Positions 1 through 12,420 are shown, counted from the stretch's first letter. The stretch is DNA of 64,000 nt from Aradus depressus (GCA_963662175.1 OY759219.1:43640675-43704674), one strand, 5' to 3'. Notes: a model not told the origin generated them from the sequence alone. Made by a program: numbers and translations.

Positions 1-419
1 ATACGAAAGAATTTAGGCAAAAATGATTGGGTATGTTTAATGTTTGGCAGAGCTCTAGTCCGACGTTCAGATTGCTTTTATAGTTTTGTAAATATTAACT
101 TTGTTTTTTGTTGAGAGTTTGGACTTCCAGTTGATAAGTCGATACAACTTTCCAAAATGTCTGTTAAGTTCTTGTCGTTTTAGTTTTGTGTGGCTTACCA
201 AGTCTAGATGGAACCCAAGGTAGTGAACAATATTTTTGGTAGGAATGTAAACATTTTTGAAATGGACAGAGGCGGTGTCTCAGTGTACAAATAATGTGGG
301 CATAAATACCTTCATTAACCTTCTCTCTTCATATTTTACACTATGCTTCTATCTGGTCTAAGTGGGTCTCGAGATTCTGGGAAGTTATTGCGGGATCAGA
401 GTTAGTTGAGAGGATTGCT
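1..419. other. unannotated DNA
   Basis: I see no coding region, repeat or RNA feature in this stretch. It ends where the 41-bp minisatellite begins. Confidence 0.6.
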
Positions 420-1259
420 GTGTCGTCAGCCAACGTCGTAAGGAGGGTTCTAGGATTGCTGTGTCTTCAGCCAACGTCGCAAGAAGGGTTCCAGGATTGC
501 TGTGTCTTCAGCCAAAGTCGCAAGAAGGGTTCCAGGATTGCTGTGTCCAGCCAAGTCCCAAGGAGGGTTCTAGGATTGCTGTGTCTTCAGCCAAAGTCGC
601 AAGGAGGGTTCTAGGATTGCTGTGTCGTCAGCCAACGTCGCAAGGAGGGTTCCAGGATTGCTGTGTCTTCAGCCAACGTCGCAAGGAGGGTTCCAGGATT
701 GCTGTGTCTTCAGCCAACGTCGCAAGGAGGGTTCTAGGATTGCTGTGTCTTTAGCCAACGTCCCAAGGAGGGTTCTAGGATTGCTGTGTCTTTAGCCAAC
801 GTAGCAAGGTGGGTTCTAGGATTGCTGTGTCTTTAGCCAACGTCGCAAGGAGGGTTCTAGGATTGCTGTGTCTTCAGCCAACGTCGCAAGGAGGGTTCTA
901 GGATTGATGTGTCTTCAGCCAACGTCGCAAGGCGGGTTCTAGGATTGCTGTGTCTTCAGCCAACGTCGCAAAGCGGGTTCTAGGATTGCTGTGTCTTCAG
1001 CCAACGTCGCAAGGAGGGTTCTAGGATTGCTGTGACTTTAGCCAACCTCCCAAGGAGGGTTCTAGGATTGCTGTGTCTTCAGCCAACGTCGCAAGGCGGG
1101 TTCTAGGATTGCTGTGTCTTCAGCCAACGTCGCAAGGCGGGTTCTAGGATTGCTGTGTCTTTAGCCAACGTCGCAAGGAGGGTTCTAGGATTGCTGTGTC
1201 TTCAGCCAACGTCGCAAGGTGGGTTCTAGGATTGCTGTGTCTTCAGCCAACGTCGCAAA
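420..1259. repeat. 41-bp minisatellite, about 20 copies
   Basis: Head-to-tail units of 41 bp contain the core TCTAGGATTGCTGTGTC followed by AGCCAACGTCGCAAGG. Copies differ mainly by single substitutions (CTTCAGCC/CTTTAGCC/CGTCAGCC, GGAGGG/GGCGGG/GGTGGG), with one 2-bp contraction near 545. Since 41 is not a multiple of 3, the ORFs crossing the array are fortuitous. The array ends abruptly at AT-rich DNA. Confidence 0.95.
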
Positions 1260-1989
1260 TTTATCAATAATAGTTTATTTTTTTTAAAATAAATATTAAA
1301 AGATACAATAATATTAAATTGATAATACAATAGGTATTACTTATATTTTAAATGATAATAACAAAAATATTAAATAAAAGTAATTAAAATAGAAATTTTA
1401 GGAAACTGATAAAAGACCCCTAAAAATAAAATAAAAATGAAAGCAAAAATGTTAGCTTTTTATATGAAATGACGTATGATGAGTATCTAATCTACCAAAT
1501 GAAGTCCCTGCTGAATAGTAGAATGATGAAGACAGAAACAGAACTGATGATCGAGGAGGATATTTTGAGATTGGATTATAGGATATATTGTATGGAGGAT
1601 GAATATCAAGTTGAAATTAAATCTGATTTCATGCAATTGATATCCCTCTGACCGACGGGTAACGCAGTTAGTTAAATTTGGTAGATATATGATAATTACT
1701 GGGGTTTTAATGTAATTTGCATGTTTCAGAAATTCTATAACTGTGTGATAACTAGACAGGGTTTAGTAAGTATTTTCATGTTATTTAATCTGCCCTCTAA
1801 TAATACTTGCACTTCCAATATCGAAATCTCCAAATCCGGATAGATTTTGATAGTTAATATCGATTCAGATTATATTTTTCCAATTCTGAGATTTATTTCA
1901 GAATTGAATATATCGTAATTGTGAGTGTTTCTAAGAACAATTTTGTGGTTGACTTGCAATTCTTCTGGAAATAGTCATTCCAAATTCTG
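1260..1989. other. AT-rich DNA with a doubtful 60-codon ORF
   Basis: There is no recognisable element. An ORF of 60 codons at 1469-1651 (+) begins MTYDEYLIYQ and is acidic. It has no relatives known to me, no splice or promoter context and no repeats, so I treat it as probably non-coding. Confidence 0.4.
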
Positions 1990-3115
1990 AGATATATTGT
2001 AATAAAAGAGTTTTGCGCGTCGCGTTTTTAATAAAATGGTGATATCTATTTACTTTAAATCTAAACTGCGGAGATTTTTTCAAAAATGCTTTGTCTTTAC
2101 TAATTTAAAATGTCCAAAGGATGCCAGATCGCTTATGTAATAGACGATCATTTAAATTTACTGATTTTAATATACGAATTGGATTTCTATAACCATAGGC
2201 GAAAAAAGATTCGTTCAGCGAAAAGAGTTTTGAAAAACCAAATTCTTAAATCAATATTGACTTGCGATGACATGGGAACAAACTACTGAAAATTTAGCAA
2301 CTCATATTTAAAAGAATATATTTACAAAATAAAAATTAATAACTAAAATTAAAAATAAAATATAATATAAAATATAAACCTTATTACTACTGGAAGCTGT
2401 AGAGAGACGGGGCTGGGTAGATAGCTGACTGGATGCTGGGTCCTGGATATCTCTGCGGGGACTTTCGAGCTGAGTTCCTCCTCAAGGTCTGGGCATCAAC
2501 GGCTCATCTGGACTGGAGATTCCCTCGAAGGCCGCTGGATCTCAACTCCTGGTCTGTCCACCTCCACCTCTAGACTAGAACTCTAGGAAGTGGACTCCAA
2601 GACTCCTGGATCTAGACTGAAGACTTCCCCTGGTGGATCTCGACTGACTGACTGAACTCCAAATTTGAAACTCCTCTTGAGCTCTGCACTTCCCCCACTA
2701 CTTTGCGATACTCCCTGGCGGAGATCCGGGAGCAGAATTCAAAAGGGGAAGTTTATCCATTGAAGAGCGGATAGGTTGACACTCGAGGCAAATTTATGTG
2801 AGCCCAGGTGTGCACCCTGGAGGTTTATATGACCCTAACAGAGGACTAGGGCTCTAATCCGGGTAACTATCTTCATAGTTCCTTCCTTCTGACAACTGAA
2901 TTGTAAAAATATCTGTACAATTACCCCCTACAGGTAGTTTATTGAGGTTAGATGGTCTCCTCTGTATTACCCCTCAGCTACCTGAGCCTCTTGGTCATCT
3001 CTCACCAGCCTCCAAAACTTAAGGGTTTATTTCTCTATAATATACATTATACAGATTTGAAATAAAAATACATTTTACAATATATTTGACCTAGTCGCAT
3101 ATTGATTACATTACA
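1990..3115 (-). mobile_element. LTR-B family copy 1 (minus), LTR plus leader fragment
   Basis: Read on the minus strand this begins TGTAATG at 3115. It then follows the sequence at 56,915 and 63,581: 'GCGACTAGGTCAAATATATTG', the AAATAAACCCTTAA segment, a CTGGATC/GAGATC-rich segment, and a final part (about 2000-2270) matching 57,880-58,100 with the shared motifs GCGAAAAGAGTTTTGAAAAA and GCGCGTCGCG. No gag ORF survives here. LTR-A is inserted directly next to the LTR-B 5' terminus. Confidence 0.75.
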
Positions 3116-4035
3116 ATATATATATTGTAACGATACTTATACTCGCTTACATTTTTACTTAAATATAATACTATACTATAATTAAAGAATGGTACTAAAT
3201 GACTATAAAAGATAAGACGTACATTATAATTTGTTTTTTAGATTTATTTCTTTTTTTTATTACTAAAATTATTTTTTTTTTAAAGGGTTAGTCACATTTT
3301 TTTTACAAACATAAATTACCCCAATTATAACCGGTCTTGATGATTGAGATTTGATGAGGGTGGTATCTTCATATTTTTGTGTTGATGTGATGGGATGACT
3401 TCTCTTAAATACAGACTCGTGCTTCTCTCATATTTTTCTCTTAGTTGGTGGTTGCACAATTATGATCTCTGGATATTCTACTCCTGTATTCCTCTATTTC
3501 TTGATCCTCATGGTGGTAAGTAACACCAGCGGGCTCCGGCTAAGTGTTTATCATACAACAGTACTCACTGCACTACACATATTTCTTAAGATCTTATTAT
3601 AGATCTCTACGCACTCACCACTCTGAACCACGATCTCCTGAACAAGACTCATAAAAAACGACTCCCTCACGAGGGGACAGACCACTTCTCCATCGTTTTG
3701 GATTCCGCTCTCTCATTGGCCACAATTTTTACAGCCTTTAAACTACTAAACATCTGTTTTTTTTTATATTCATAACAATTACATATTTCCGTATACAATT
3801 CTAGTTGCTTACATTTATTGTTAACACATTATTACATTTCATTTAATTTTATTACATTATTGAAATAAATGAATTGATATATTTTTATACTGTATCGATC
3901 AGCTGTTCACGTTAAACAAAAATAGTGTTATAAAATTGCTCTTCAAAAAAAAAATTAATAGTGCGGTTTTTACTGTGTTTGTAAAAACGTGAAACAGTGA
4001 AAAGTACCAGGGAGAGGACCTTTTCACCAAACGGA

Positions 4036-5355
4036 ATGAGTTGCAGCGGGGCGCGCTCTTCCTGGGCTGAAGAGAGTGCACCAGTGCCCACGGCCAGCCA
4101 CAGCCAGCCAAGTAACTTCAAACAGGTACCACACCAGCCCCTGGCCACAGCATCGATGGCCGTTGACCCTCCAGGCCTTAGCGGCAAGAAGAGGACCCTA
4201 GACCAGCCTGACCAGCAGACACCCGCCTCACACCTCGCCGTCACCAAGAGGTATAAATCTTACAACTCACCAGTCATAGTTTCTAACAGGTATTCCGCTC
4301 TAACCAATTTAGACACTTCCAAGCCTCAACCGGCCGAATCAAATTCCGAAAATAGTAAAAAAATTAAAATTCCTCCAATTTTTATTGTAGGTTACAATAA
4401 CCTAAAAGAAATAACAGCTGACATATTAAAGGTGGCTACATCACCGTTTGAAACCAAACAATGCCTAAAAGAAAAAATTAAAATTCAAGCGACCTCGTCA
4501 GACGATTTTAGGGCCCTGACAAAATTCTACGATACACATAAAATGAACTATTACACTTATGTTAACCCAGAAACTAAAAATGTATCGATGATTCTCCGAG
4601 GTGTGCCATACGCGCTCAGCGAAGAAGACGTCAAAAATGAATTGCTCCCTCACTACCCAGTTATTTCGGTCACCAGGTTGCACAATAGAGACAAAATGCC
4701 CACGCCATTGTGCGCAGTCGAACTGACTAATAACGACCAGGGAAAAGCCATATTCTCACTTACGAAACTATACTACAGTCGGATCCACGTGGAGGAAAGA
4801 CGCCGGTCCCTGCACGTTCCTCAATGCATGAACTGTCAAAAATTCGGGCACACCAAGAACTACTGCCGCCTTGAGTCGACCTGCGTTAAGTGTGCAGGGA
4901 ATCACCATTATAAAGTTTGTCCTTTCCAAAAAACTGACAAACCGAAGTGCGCCAACTGTGGGGGCGACCATACCGCCAACTTTGGAGGCTGTCTGAAACG
5001 ACCACCGAAACGGCAACTACAGTCCGCAGGCACCACCGCAAGCCAAACATTTCACACTAATACTAGTCAGCCTCCGCAACACACACATGCACATTCAGCC
5101 AACACATCCAATACACCAACATACGCACCTACCTCCCCGGAGCCCAAACCACCTACGAACTTTTGGTTTGACAAAAATCGAAGTAGGCCAACACCACCGC
5201 AACCTAATACTGCAAACAATGGAATTAGATCTGAGCCAACGACTGACCTGACTGGACTCATCATGAACCTCATCAAACCATTCATCCCCCACATGCAAGC
5301 ATTCTTATCCAATTTATTCACTAACCTTTTTTCGATGAATCATGGCAAACCTTAA
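4036..5355 (+). CDS. Jockey I ORF1, nucleocapsid/gag-like protein
   Basis: This is an RNA-binding chaperone-type protein of a non-LTR retrotransposon, expected to form the RNP. The reading frame is open from 3997, but the first ATG is at 4036, giving 439 aa. The N-terminus is rich in S, P and Q. A middle region (about 150-260) resembles the conserved gag region of Jockey proteins. Three zinc knuckles follow: CMNCQKFGHTKNYC (CX2CX4HX4C), CVKCAGNHHYKVC and a third CANCGGDH..GGC. The C-terminus is T/P/N-rich. The last 14 nt overlap the ATG of ORF2 (ATGGCAAACCTTAA), consistent with translation of ORF2 by reinitiation. The frame is intact. Confidence 0.9.
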   Translation: MSCSGARSSWAEESAPVPTASHSQPSNFKQVPHQPLATASMAVDPPGLSGKKRTLDQPDQQTPASHLAVTKRYKSYNSPVIVSNRYSALTNLDTSKPQPAESNSENSKKIKIPPIFIVGYNNLKEITADILKVATSPFETKQCLKEKIKIQATSSDDFRALTKFYDTHKMNYYTYVNPETKNVSMILRGVPYALSEEDVKNELLPHYPVISVTRLHNRDKMPTPLCAVELTNNDQGKAIFSLTKLYYSRIHVEERRRSLHVPQCMNCQKFGHTKNYCRLESTCVKCAGNHHYKVCPFQKTDKPKCANCGGDHTANFGGCLKRPPKRQLQSAGTTASQTFHTNTSQPPQHTHAHSANTSNTPTYAPTSPEPKPPTNFWFDKNRSRPTPPQPNTANNGIRSEPTTDLTGLIMNLIKPFIPHMQAFLSNLFTNLFSMNHGKP

Positions 5356-7990
5356 TCTGGGAACTTTTCAAAATTTAACTATATTAAACTGGAATGCGGA
5401 CGGCTTAAAGATAAGGCAACCGTCATTAACCAACTTTTTATCACGATATAATGTCGACATTGCATGCATTACTGAAACCCACCTCAAACCGACAGACAAA
5501 CTCAAACTCTCTGGCTACTGTTCATATAGACTGGACCGACCGACACGTTTCGGTGGTGTTGGCATTTTCATCAAACGTCACCTGAAACATTCACAGATTT
5601 ACATTCCCCCTCTCCAGAACTTGGAGGCAGTTGGAGTCACCCTCACCACACTCTCCGGCACACTCAACATCATATCAGCATACCATCGACCGAACACAAG
5701 ACTGGTACAGACTGACTTCGAACATATTTTCACAGGACTACCGACTATAATGATCGGGGACCTCAACAGCAAACACACGCTATGGGGATGCAGAAGACAG
5801 AATAACAACGGGACTAGACTACAATCCATCTCAGAAAACCTGGGGATACAAATATCGACACCTGACGAACCGACATTCTACCCAACTCAACGAACGTACC
5901 AACCCGACATACTGGACATAGGACTGATACACAACTTTAACTTGCTCCTGTTTCACGAGACATTGACCGACTTAGACTCAGACCATCTCCCAGTTATCTG
6001 CACCTTCCTAGCACGGCCACAGAAGGAGGAATATCTTCCAAGGTTGATCACGGGGAAGATCGACTGGGCCACGTTTGAAGACGGAATGAACTGTCTCGGG
6101 GTCCCCCATCATTATAGCACGACGGACGACATTGACAATGCAGTTAGGACGTTCACACAAAACATACACACCTCAGTACATGAAGCAACATACCGACATT
6201 TCACTGACAAACGACACCTATTCCACAACAAGACACCAACACACATAATGGATATGATCCGTACAAAGAACACACTACGACAACACTGGCAAAGAACAAG
6301 AGATCCCCTTGAGAAAAGAGAACTGAATCGCCTGACCCGACGCATACGATGGGAACTTGACAAAGACAGAATCGCGAACTATCAGAAATACCTGACTGAC
6401 ATGACTCCGGGCGACAACAACTTATGGAAAGAGACACGACGACTTCTAGACTAAAGGACACCCCTACCCATCTTAACTGACGGACAAATGACTGCCACAA
6501 CTGACAAAGAGAAAACCGAATTACTGGCGACCCATTTGGAAAATAAATTCACAACGACAGACGCTGACGATCATGAAACACTCATCACAGTTGAATCATA
6601 CCTCTCACATACACTTCACACAGTCGAAGCACCCATACAGCATACCACACCATCAGAAATACACGCCCACATTACACGACTACACATCAAGAAGGCCCCC
6701 GGTGAAGACATCATCCCCAACCTGGTGCTGAAGAAGCTTCCACCGAAGAGCATAGCCTACCTGGCAAGTGTGTTCAACGCCTGTCTTCGCCACGGCTACT
6801 TTCCTGCAGACTGGAAAAACGCCGTTGTTTTAACATTTCACAAGCCAGGTAAGGCGAAAAACGATCCAGGCAGCTATAGACCAATAAGCCTTTTAAATAG
6901 CCTCTCAAAGCTTCTTGAGAAAATAATTCACAAGAGGCTCCTCCGTCATCTGGAGACTGCAGGGACCATCCCTGCCCACCAGTTTGGGTTTAAATCAAAC
7001 CACTCAGCCGTCCATCAGCTACAGAGAGTTGCTGAGACCATTGTGGGGGGCTTTGAGCGGAAGCAGTACACCGTAGCAGCCTTCTTGGACGTCGCAGCTG
7101 CCTTCGACACCGTCTGGCACCAGGGCTTGCTCTTCAAATTAAAACAGACCTGGCCTCCGCAATACATCCAGAACATCATTAGCTCTTTTCTTCGTGACAG
7201 AACATTTCAAATAAGGGTGAACAACACACTGAGCTCCAAAAAGAAGATATCAGCGGGAGTCCCACAAGGTGCGATCCTCAGTCCACTCTTGTTTGATCTG
7301 TTCTGTCACGACATGCCAGAACCAGTCTCTGCAACCCTGGCGACTTACGCTGACGACACGTTGATCCTCAGTCAAAACATAGCTCTGGAAGCGGCCATCG
7401 ACTCCCTACAAATCCAGGTGGATCAAATCAGCCAGTGGTTTGGAAAATGGAAGCTTAAGTTGAACGGTGGGAAGACGGAGGCGAAGGTGTTTGCTTTACG
7501 CCGCTTCTCGATAGAACACCTCAGAAGGCTGCAAATCGACCAACTCCCAATTCCATGGAATCCTAAAGACCAGGGTGTGCGCTATCTTGGAGTGCACCTT
7601 GACACAAGACTAACATGGCGCCTACATATCAACATAAAACTCCAACAAGCACACACACGACTCAGGCTCATCTACCCACTCATAAACAGAAATACACCAC
7701 TCAGACACACATGCACATCCTTACTTTACAAAACACTAATACTTCCACTCTTAACCTACGCTTGCCCCGTATGGTTCTGCACTAGCCACACTAACATAAC
7801 ACGATTACAAACATTCCAAAACAAAGTCCTCCGGATAGCGGTGAACGCACCCTGGTTTATCAGGAACACCCAAATCCATCGGGAACTGGGAGTTGCTCCT
7901 TTTGCAGCCCACATTGAGAAACTCACCCGAAGCTTCCATCAAGGTCTGCAAGGTCTGGTGCGGTTCACTACAGTCTCGGCCAGCCTGTAG
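5342..7990 (+). pseudogene. Jockey I ORF2, endonuclease-reverse transcriptase with one stop
   Basis: This is the AP-like endonuclease plus reverse transcriptase used for target-primed reverse transcription; 883 codons. The endonuclease (about residues 10-230) shows ILNWNADGL, CITETH, IGDLNSKHTLWG and SDHLPV. The RT (about 460-760) shows SYRPISLLNSLSKLLEKI, the motif A aspartate in AAFLDVAAAFDTVW, GVPQGAILSPLLF and the catalytic YADD. An in-frame TAA at 6452-6454 separates the domains; the frame is unchanged afterwards, so a single substitution explains it. The C-terminal region is Jockey-like. Otherwise the ORF looks young. Confidence 0.93.
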
Positions 7991-8254
7991 CTCGCAGGCT
8001 GCAACCAAGACTGTACCAAGACTTTTTGTTTTAGTTATAATTTTCTTGTTTATTTGCCCATTTTGTGTAAAGTACATATTTAGTACTGGTCCAAATAAAA
8101 TGTTTTTTTCTTTTTCTATACTGTATCGACCCTGGTAGATTATCGATTTGATAACCTCCAGTAACCTTCCTTAGGTCTCATACAATGATTGCAACTAAGT
8201 ACATTATTTTTCATTTATTAAATATTCATGTAATGAACAATATGGGTCATTACA

Positions 8255-10686
8255 TTGTCCTCTGCTAAATATCAAAATATATCAATCATTTTCTTACATT
8301 AGTGTTTAGTACCAAACTATTTCATAAGCTTACGGTTACATGTACAAATTGGCGACTCAAGATAGCATGGTGACCCAGTTTCTATTAATCCGAAAGTCAG
8401 TGATTCAACTAACCACGATATATTCTTCAATAGAAATATCCATAGGAATCTACTACATCCATCTACAAACCTATACTGGATATTTCAAATTTATGTTGTA
8501 TTTACTGATAAAAATATTACTAAGTGTTACATATAATTCTAATCGTAATGTGCTTCAAGCTAAAAATTAATTTATATGTGATTTTTCTTTTCTATTATGG
8601 AATACATTCTTTAAGGTAACATCTCTCTTTAATAATATTACACAACAATTAGGTAACAAATCTGATTTAATTATTTTGTTTACGTCTTACCATATTGTTA
8701 TATTAGATTTACTTTCTTATATTACTTTATTTTCTTGGAATATATTACTTTATCCTTCTCATTTCTTCTATCTACCACTACTCTATTCTCCATACGCAAA
8801 TTCTACATTCAAAATTCCAACAATAATCATTATTTGCCATACAATTTACCCACAATCCTAAATATAATCTAAAATTAAATAGATAATCTTCCTTGGAATT
8901 AATTTTTAACCATCCCAATCTCTTTGGATTTTTACCTACTTCAAAAAAAATATACTCACACAAATTCTCTCACACTGTCGGCTATGCCACTAACTTTTTA
9001 ATATTCATACATTATTCCTTCATTTTAATTAAAACTACACCACACTCCATCCTACCACTTATATTTCCTCTTTTTCTTATTTACTTCCTTCATTAATAAT
9101 ATTTTTTTCTTTAATATTTCATTTATTAATAACATAGTTACCCTTCTCCATTTATTCATTTATTTTTAACATCACTATCACAATTAGACATAACTCAGAT
9201 AATTATTTATATTTTCAGTTCCTTTTATTATGGTTATTTTATTCCTTTATTTTTTACTACTTTTATTTACGCTATCTCGACTTACTTTCCCTATTGATTT
9301 ACTGTACTAATTTTGCTATGATGTTTTTACAAGACCATATTTTTCATAAAAATATTCCTGTTACATCTCTACCTATTATGCTTATATTTTTATTATATAT
9401 ATTTTTTTTAAATTTATTTACACAGAATTACTTACAAGGTTATGATTGAAATTATATGACGTTTGTAATTTATTCATCCATGTGGATGTTCTAATTTCAT
9501 CACTTATTATTCTGAGACTACTAGCGATTATCGCTCCCAAAAACCATTTATGGGTGAATTTTACTCGCCTACGTAAGGTCGCAATTTTCCTTAGATCAAC
9601 ATTTCCCAAATTGCTGATGGCTACGTTTTAAAACCACAACAACAAACCCTTTAAACTATTTTTATTTATTTATTTATTTTTTTTTATAAATATTTTTATT
9701 TTTATCAACAATACCATAAAAAGAAAAACGCATGCATAAATATCAATAAATAGTTCACATCGAGACTAACCCTTATATAAAATTTCCCATAAAAAAAACA
9801 ACAACCACCATAAATATAATATTCCAATAAATAATTATGTTTTTATTTAAAAACATATAAAAATCACAAATTTTCTGTTCAGAATGCACCATATGTACAC
9901 TACACATTATTTCTGTTCAGAATGCACCATATGTACACTACACATTATTTCTGTTCAGAATGCACCATATGTACACTACACATTATTTACATATAATTTA
10001 ATTTAATTATCCCCTTATATTATTCTTTAATTCATTTATTTTTATTTATTTTTTTTTTCTAGCCAGACATACCCACTATAATATTATTAATCAGTTTCAG
10101 ACCCAAACAACTGTCATTATTACATATTTTATAATACAACAAAATAGCATACATCATATTCAAAAAAAATTTAAAAAACAAGACATACCATAAACAAATA
10201 CACAATCAATATTAACATTATTTGACGTGTTTACAAACTTAAGTTGTTTATCAGTAAAGCCTCTAAACAGCTGTCTTATCCTTTATCTATTTATCAGTTC
10301 AACTTGAGACCTAACTTTGTTAACATATCATGTTTATTACTCTCCTTATTAATTTTAATCATTAACTTTAGTTTTTATTTCTTCATTACACAAAGCTCAA
10401 ATACCGAGTGACACTTCTTTGTATGCATTTATATTGGTTTATCTTTATCAACTCAAATTTTACACGCAAACTATTCTTAACATACAAAATTGTGATAGCA
10501 AATATCTCAGGTATTTTTCCATCACTTCATTATATCATTTTATTTTGCAATTATTCATTTCGACAAAATTCAACAATTGACTGATACTTTCTATGTTTAT
10601 TTTTTTTTATTAATTTTAATGTTACATTTTATAGTTCCAGATCATAATCCTAGACAAGCAATTTTCAATATCCAAAATTTCATCGG
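8255..10686. other. LTR-A internal region lacking pol
   Basis: This is very AT-rich sequence between the 3' LTR and the gag-like ORF. I find no RT, integrase or protease motif on either strand; ORFs of 60-80 codons here are short and low complexity. Next to the 3' LTR the minus strand reads GCAGAGGACAA, a weak candidate polypurine tract. Confidence 0.6.
9870..9985. repeat. 38-bp tandem triplication
   Basis: There are three near-identical head-to-tail copies of a 38-bp unit with core TCTGTTCAGAATGCACCATA and TGTACACTACACATTA, inside LTR-A. Confidence 0.9.
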
Positions 10687-11039
10687 TTAAACACTTATTA
10701 TTTTCTTTCTTTTATATTTATAATTTAGTTTTCGATTATCTTTTCTCCGAAATTTATGATTGTTATTTATAATTATTTTTCTGTCTTTCTGTTCCTGCCT
10801 TTGACCTAGGTATAATGTTTTTGAATTTTCAAAATATTCTTTATTATTATGTTTGAGATTTAGTTTCTGACGATTATTATTATTTTTATAATTGTTACTT
10901 TTGTCACGTTCATTTACATACTTATTTAAATTTATTTCTTGATATCCAAATTTTTTAGGACTCTTACTTTTATTTATTTTATGACATAATATTTTAATTT
11001 TTCTACAATTACCATAATTATGTTTTTTTATAACAATAC

Positions 11040-11573
11040 TGTTAAGTCGCGAGTTGAGTGCGAGTGAATTCGGGAACACGCCGAGAATCGATACCTACGG
11101 TGTGTTCCTTGAACGACCTGTGGTGAGTGACTTGTTGATTCTTTGAACTACAGGATTCAGTCGTCTCTTAACAACGAGAGGGACCAGTTGGTCGCCACGC
11201 GGGGTGGACTGAGAGTCTGGGTCGAGCCAGCACGCGGTGTGCGGAATGGATTCGTCCTTATTACCACGCGGGTATAAGGTGAGTCGTTAGTTACCATGCG
11301 GAAGTGAGTTGCTTATTACCACGCGGGTATAAGATGAGTCGTTAGTTACCATGCGGAAGTGAGTTGGTTATTACCACGCGGGTATAAAGTGAGTCGTCTG
11401 TTACCAAGCACAGTAAGTGAGTGACTTGTGTAGTTCCCAAGCGGTATGGGACTTATTATTGAACAACTGACTTTGTGTTCGTTACCACGCGGTTTTGTAA
11501 TAAGGGTGTTGACCAAATAAATATATCTGTTGCTCTACTCTAAGTTCTCATTAACCTGTACCCAAATCCAACA
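11040..11573 (+). mobile_element. solo LTR (copia-like), 534 bp
   Basis: It starts TGTTAAGTCGCGAG and ends CCAACA (TG..CA). It is flanked by an exact 5-bp TSD, AATAC (11,035-11,039 and 11,574-11,578). It contains AATAAA near 11,515. The G/C-richer composition contrasts with the host element. It likely arose by LTR-LTR recombination. The copia assignment rests on LTR style and TSD length only. Confidence 0.88.
11255..11420. repeat. ~62-bp tandem repeat inside solo LTR
   Basis: TTACCACGCGGGTATAAG..GAGTCGTTAGTTACCATGCGGAAGTGAGTTG recurs about 2.5 times. Further degenerate 'TTACCA(C/A)GC' units continue to about 11,500. Confidence 0.85.
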
Positions 11574-12398
11574 AATACCATTAGTTATTATGGTTTTAAT
11601 AAATTTAAATTTGTCTAGCTTCTTATCTATCTTCATTTTCTTTTGTGTTTTATTATTTTCCTTCCTATATTCTCTCCTATTTCTATTGAATTTCTTTTTA
11701 GTTACAGTTAACTTATTTTTCTGAGTATCATCTACGATTAATTTATTTTTATAATTATTTTGAATGTCTTCAAAGTCCGTTTTATTCTCCACTATAATTT
11801 CATCCGTGTTATTATTTTGTTTGTCAGTTTCGTTATTAGTTGATTGTATTTTATTTTTTAATTCGGAAGTACTCTTATCATATGTTTTTTTTAATTCAGC
11901 AAAATTATTTTCATTTTGTTTTTTTATTTCAGAAAACATATTTTCACTTTGGTCTATTAATTTTTTGAGCATACTAATTATTTGATTTTTATTACTATCT
12001 TCGATCATTTGGTCAACTACATCATTTACTTTTTTTATAGCTGCTAATTTTTTATGATAATATTCTTGCATCTGATTATTTATCTGGGCGCTTTCACTAT
12101 TCATTTTTATTTTATTTTCGAATTCATTTTTCCTTGACTCTACATAATTTTTGACTTCCACAATACTCATTCCATTTTTTTTATTAGTTGCTGTACCGAA
12201 TTACTTATATCATTATTACTTAAACAATTTGTGCCACCATCTTGCCTTTCGTCACCGCGTTCTGAACCAATATCTGAGTCGGCCATTTTGGACGCTAACT
12301 TTTACAGAAATTAATTTTTACAAATATTTTTACAGAATTACAAATAAGGTCTTTTTATTATTTCTTTTCGGGCGCCATATAAAAATTTAATGTTTCAA

Positions 12399-12416
12399 GT
12401 CCCTGTTCGGGCGCCA
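12399..12416 (-). promoter_or_regulatory. LTR-A primer-binding site, tRNA-Lys(UUU) type
   Basis: The minus strand reads TGGCGCCCGAACAGGGAC, 4 nt after the end of the 5' LTR (12,421). This is the complement of the 3' end of tRNA-Lys(UUU), the same 18-mer used by lentiviral and some insect LTR elements. A shorter echo (CGGGCGCCA) lies near 12,369-12,377. The site fixes the element's orientation. Confidence 0.92.
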
Positions 12417-12420
12417 ATTA

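Larger units (their letters stand above)
3899..8116 (+). mobile_element. full-length Jockey-like non-LTR retrotransposon (Jockey I)
   Basis: The element is 4,218 bp and flanked by an exact 13-bp TSD, TATACTGTATCGA, at 3886-3898 and 8117-8129. It has a short 5' UTR, ORF1 with gag-type zinc knuckles, an overlapping ORF2 with endonuclease and RT, and a 3' end containing AATAAA followed by a T/A-rich tail. ORF order, 14-nt overlap and length fit the Jockey clade. One nonsense codon in ORF2 suggests it is no longer autonomous. Confidence 0.92.
3126..8254 (-). repeat. LTR-A 3' LTR, interrupted by Jockey-like element
   Basis: The LTR consists of 3126-3898 and 8130-8254. The element at 3899-8116 separates the halves with a 13-bp duplication. 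The uninterrupted order is seen in the other LTR around 13,840. The internal side ends GTCATTACA. Confidence 0.9.
10687..12170 (-). pseudogene. LTR-A gag-like ORF, split by a solo LTR
   Basis: The minus-strand ORF starts at 12,170 (MSIVEVKNYVESRKNEFENK). The N-terminal ~130 residues are K/E/N/Q-rich with strong heptad character (coiled coil). The C-terminal half is very basic and N/K-rich, and no CCHC knuckle is seen. A solo LTR at 11,040-11,573 interrupts it. LTR plus one TSD copy is 539 nt, and subtracting exactly that puts the two open segments (12,170-11,574 and 11,034-10,687) in one frame with no stop. The ancestral protein would be about 314 aa. By position after the primer-binding site it should be gag; that identification is inference, not a motif match. 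Confidence 0.72.

Noticed and set aside
420..754. Two overlapping plus-strand ORFs
   Set aside because: Both translate the 41-bp minisatellite in different frames.
8340..9631. Several 60-76 aa ORFs in LTR-A
   Set aside because: AT-rich low-complexity translations inside the pol-less internal region, on mixed strands.
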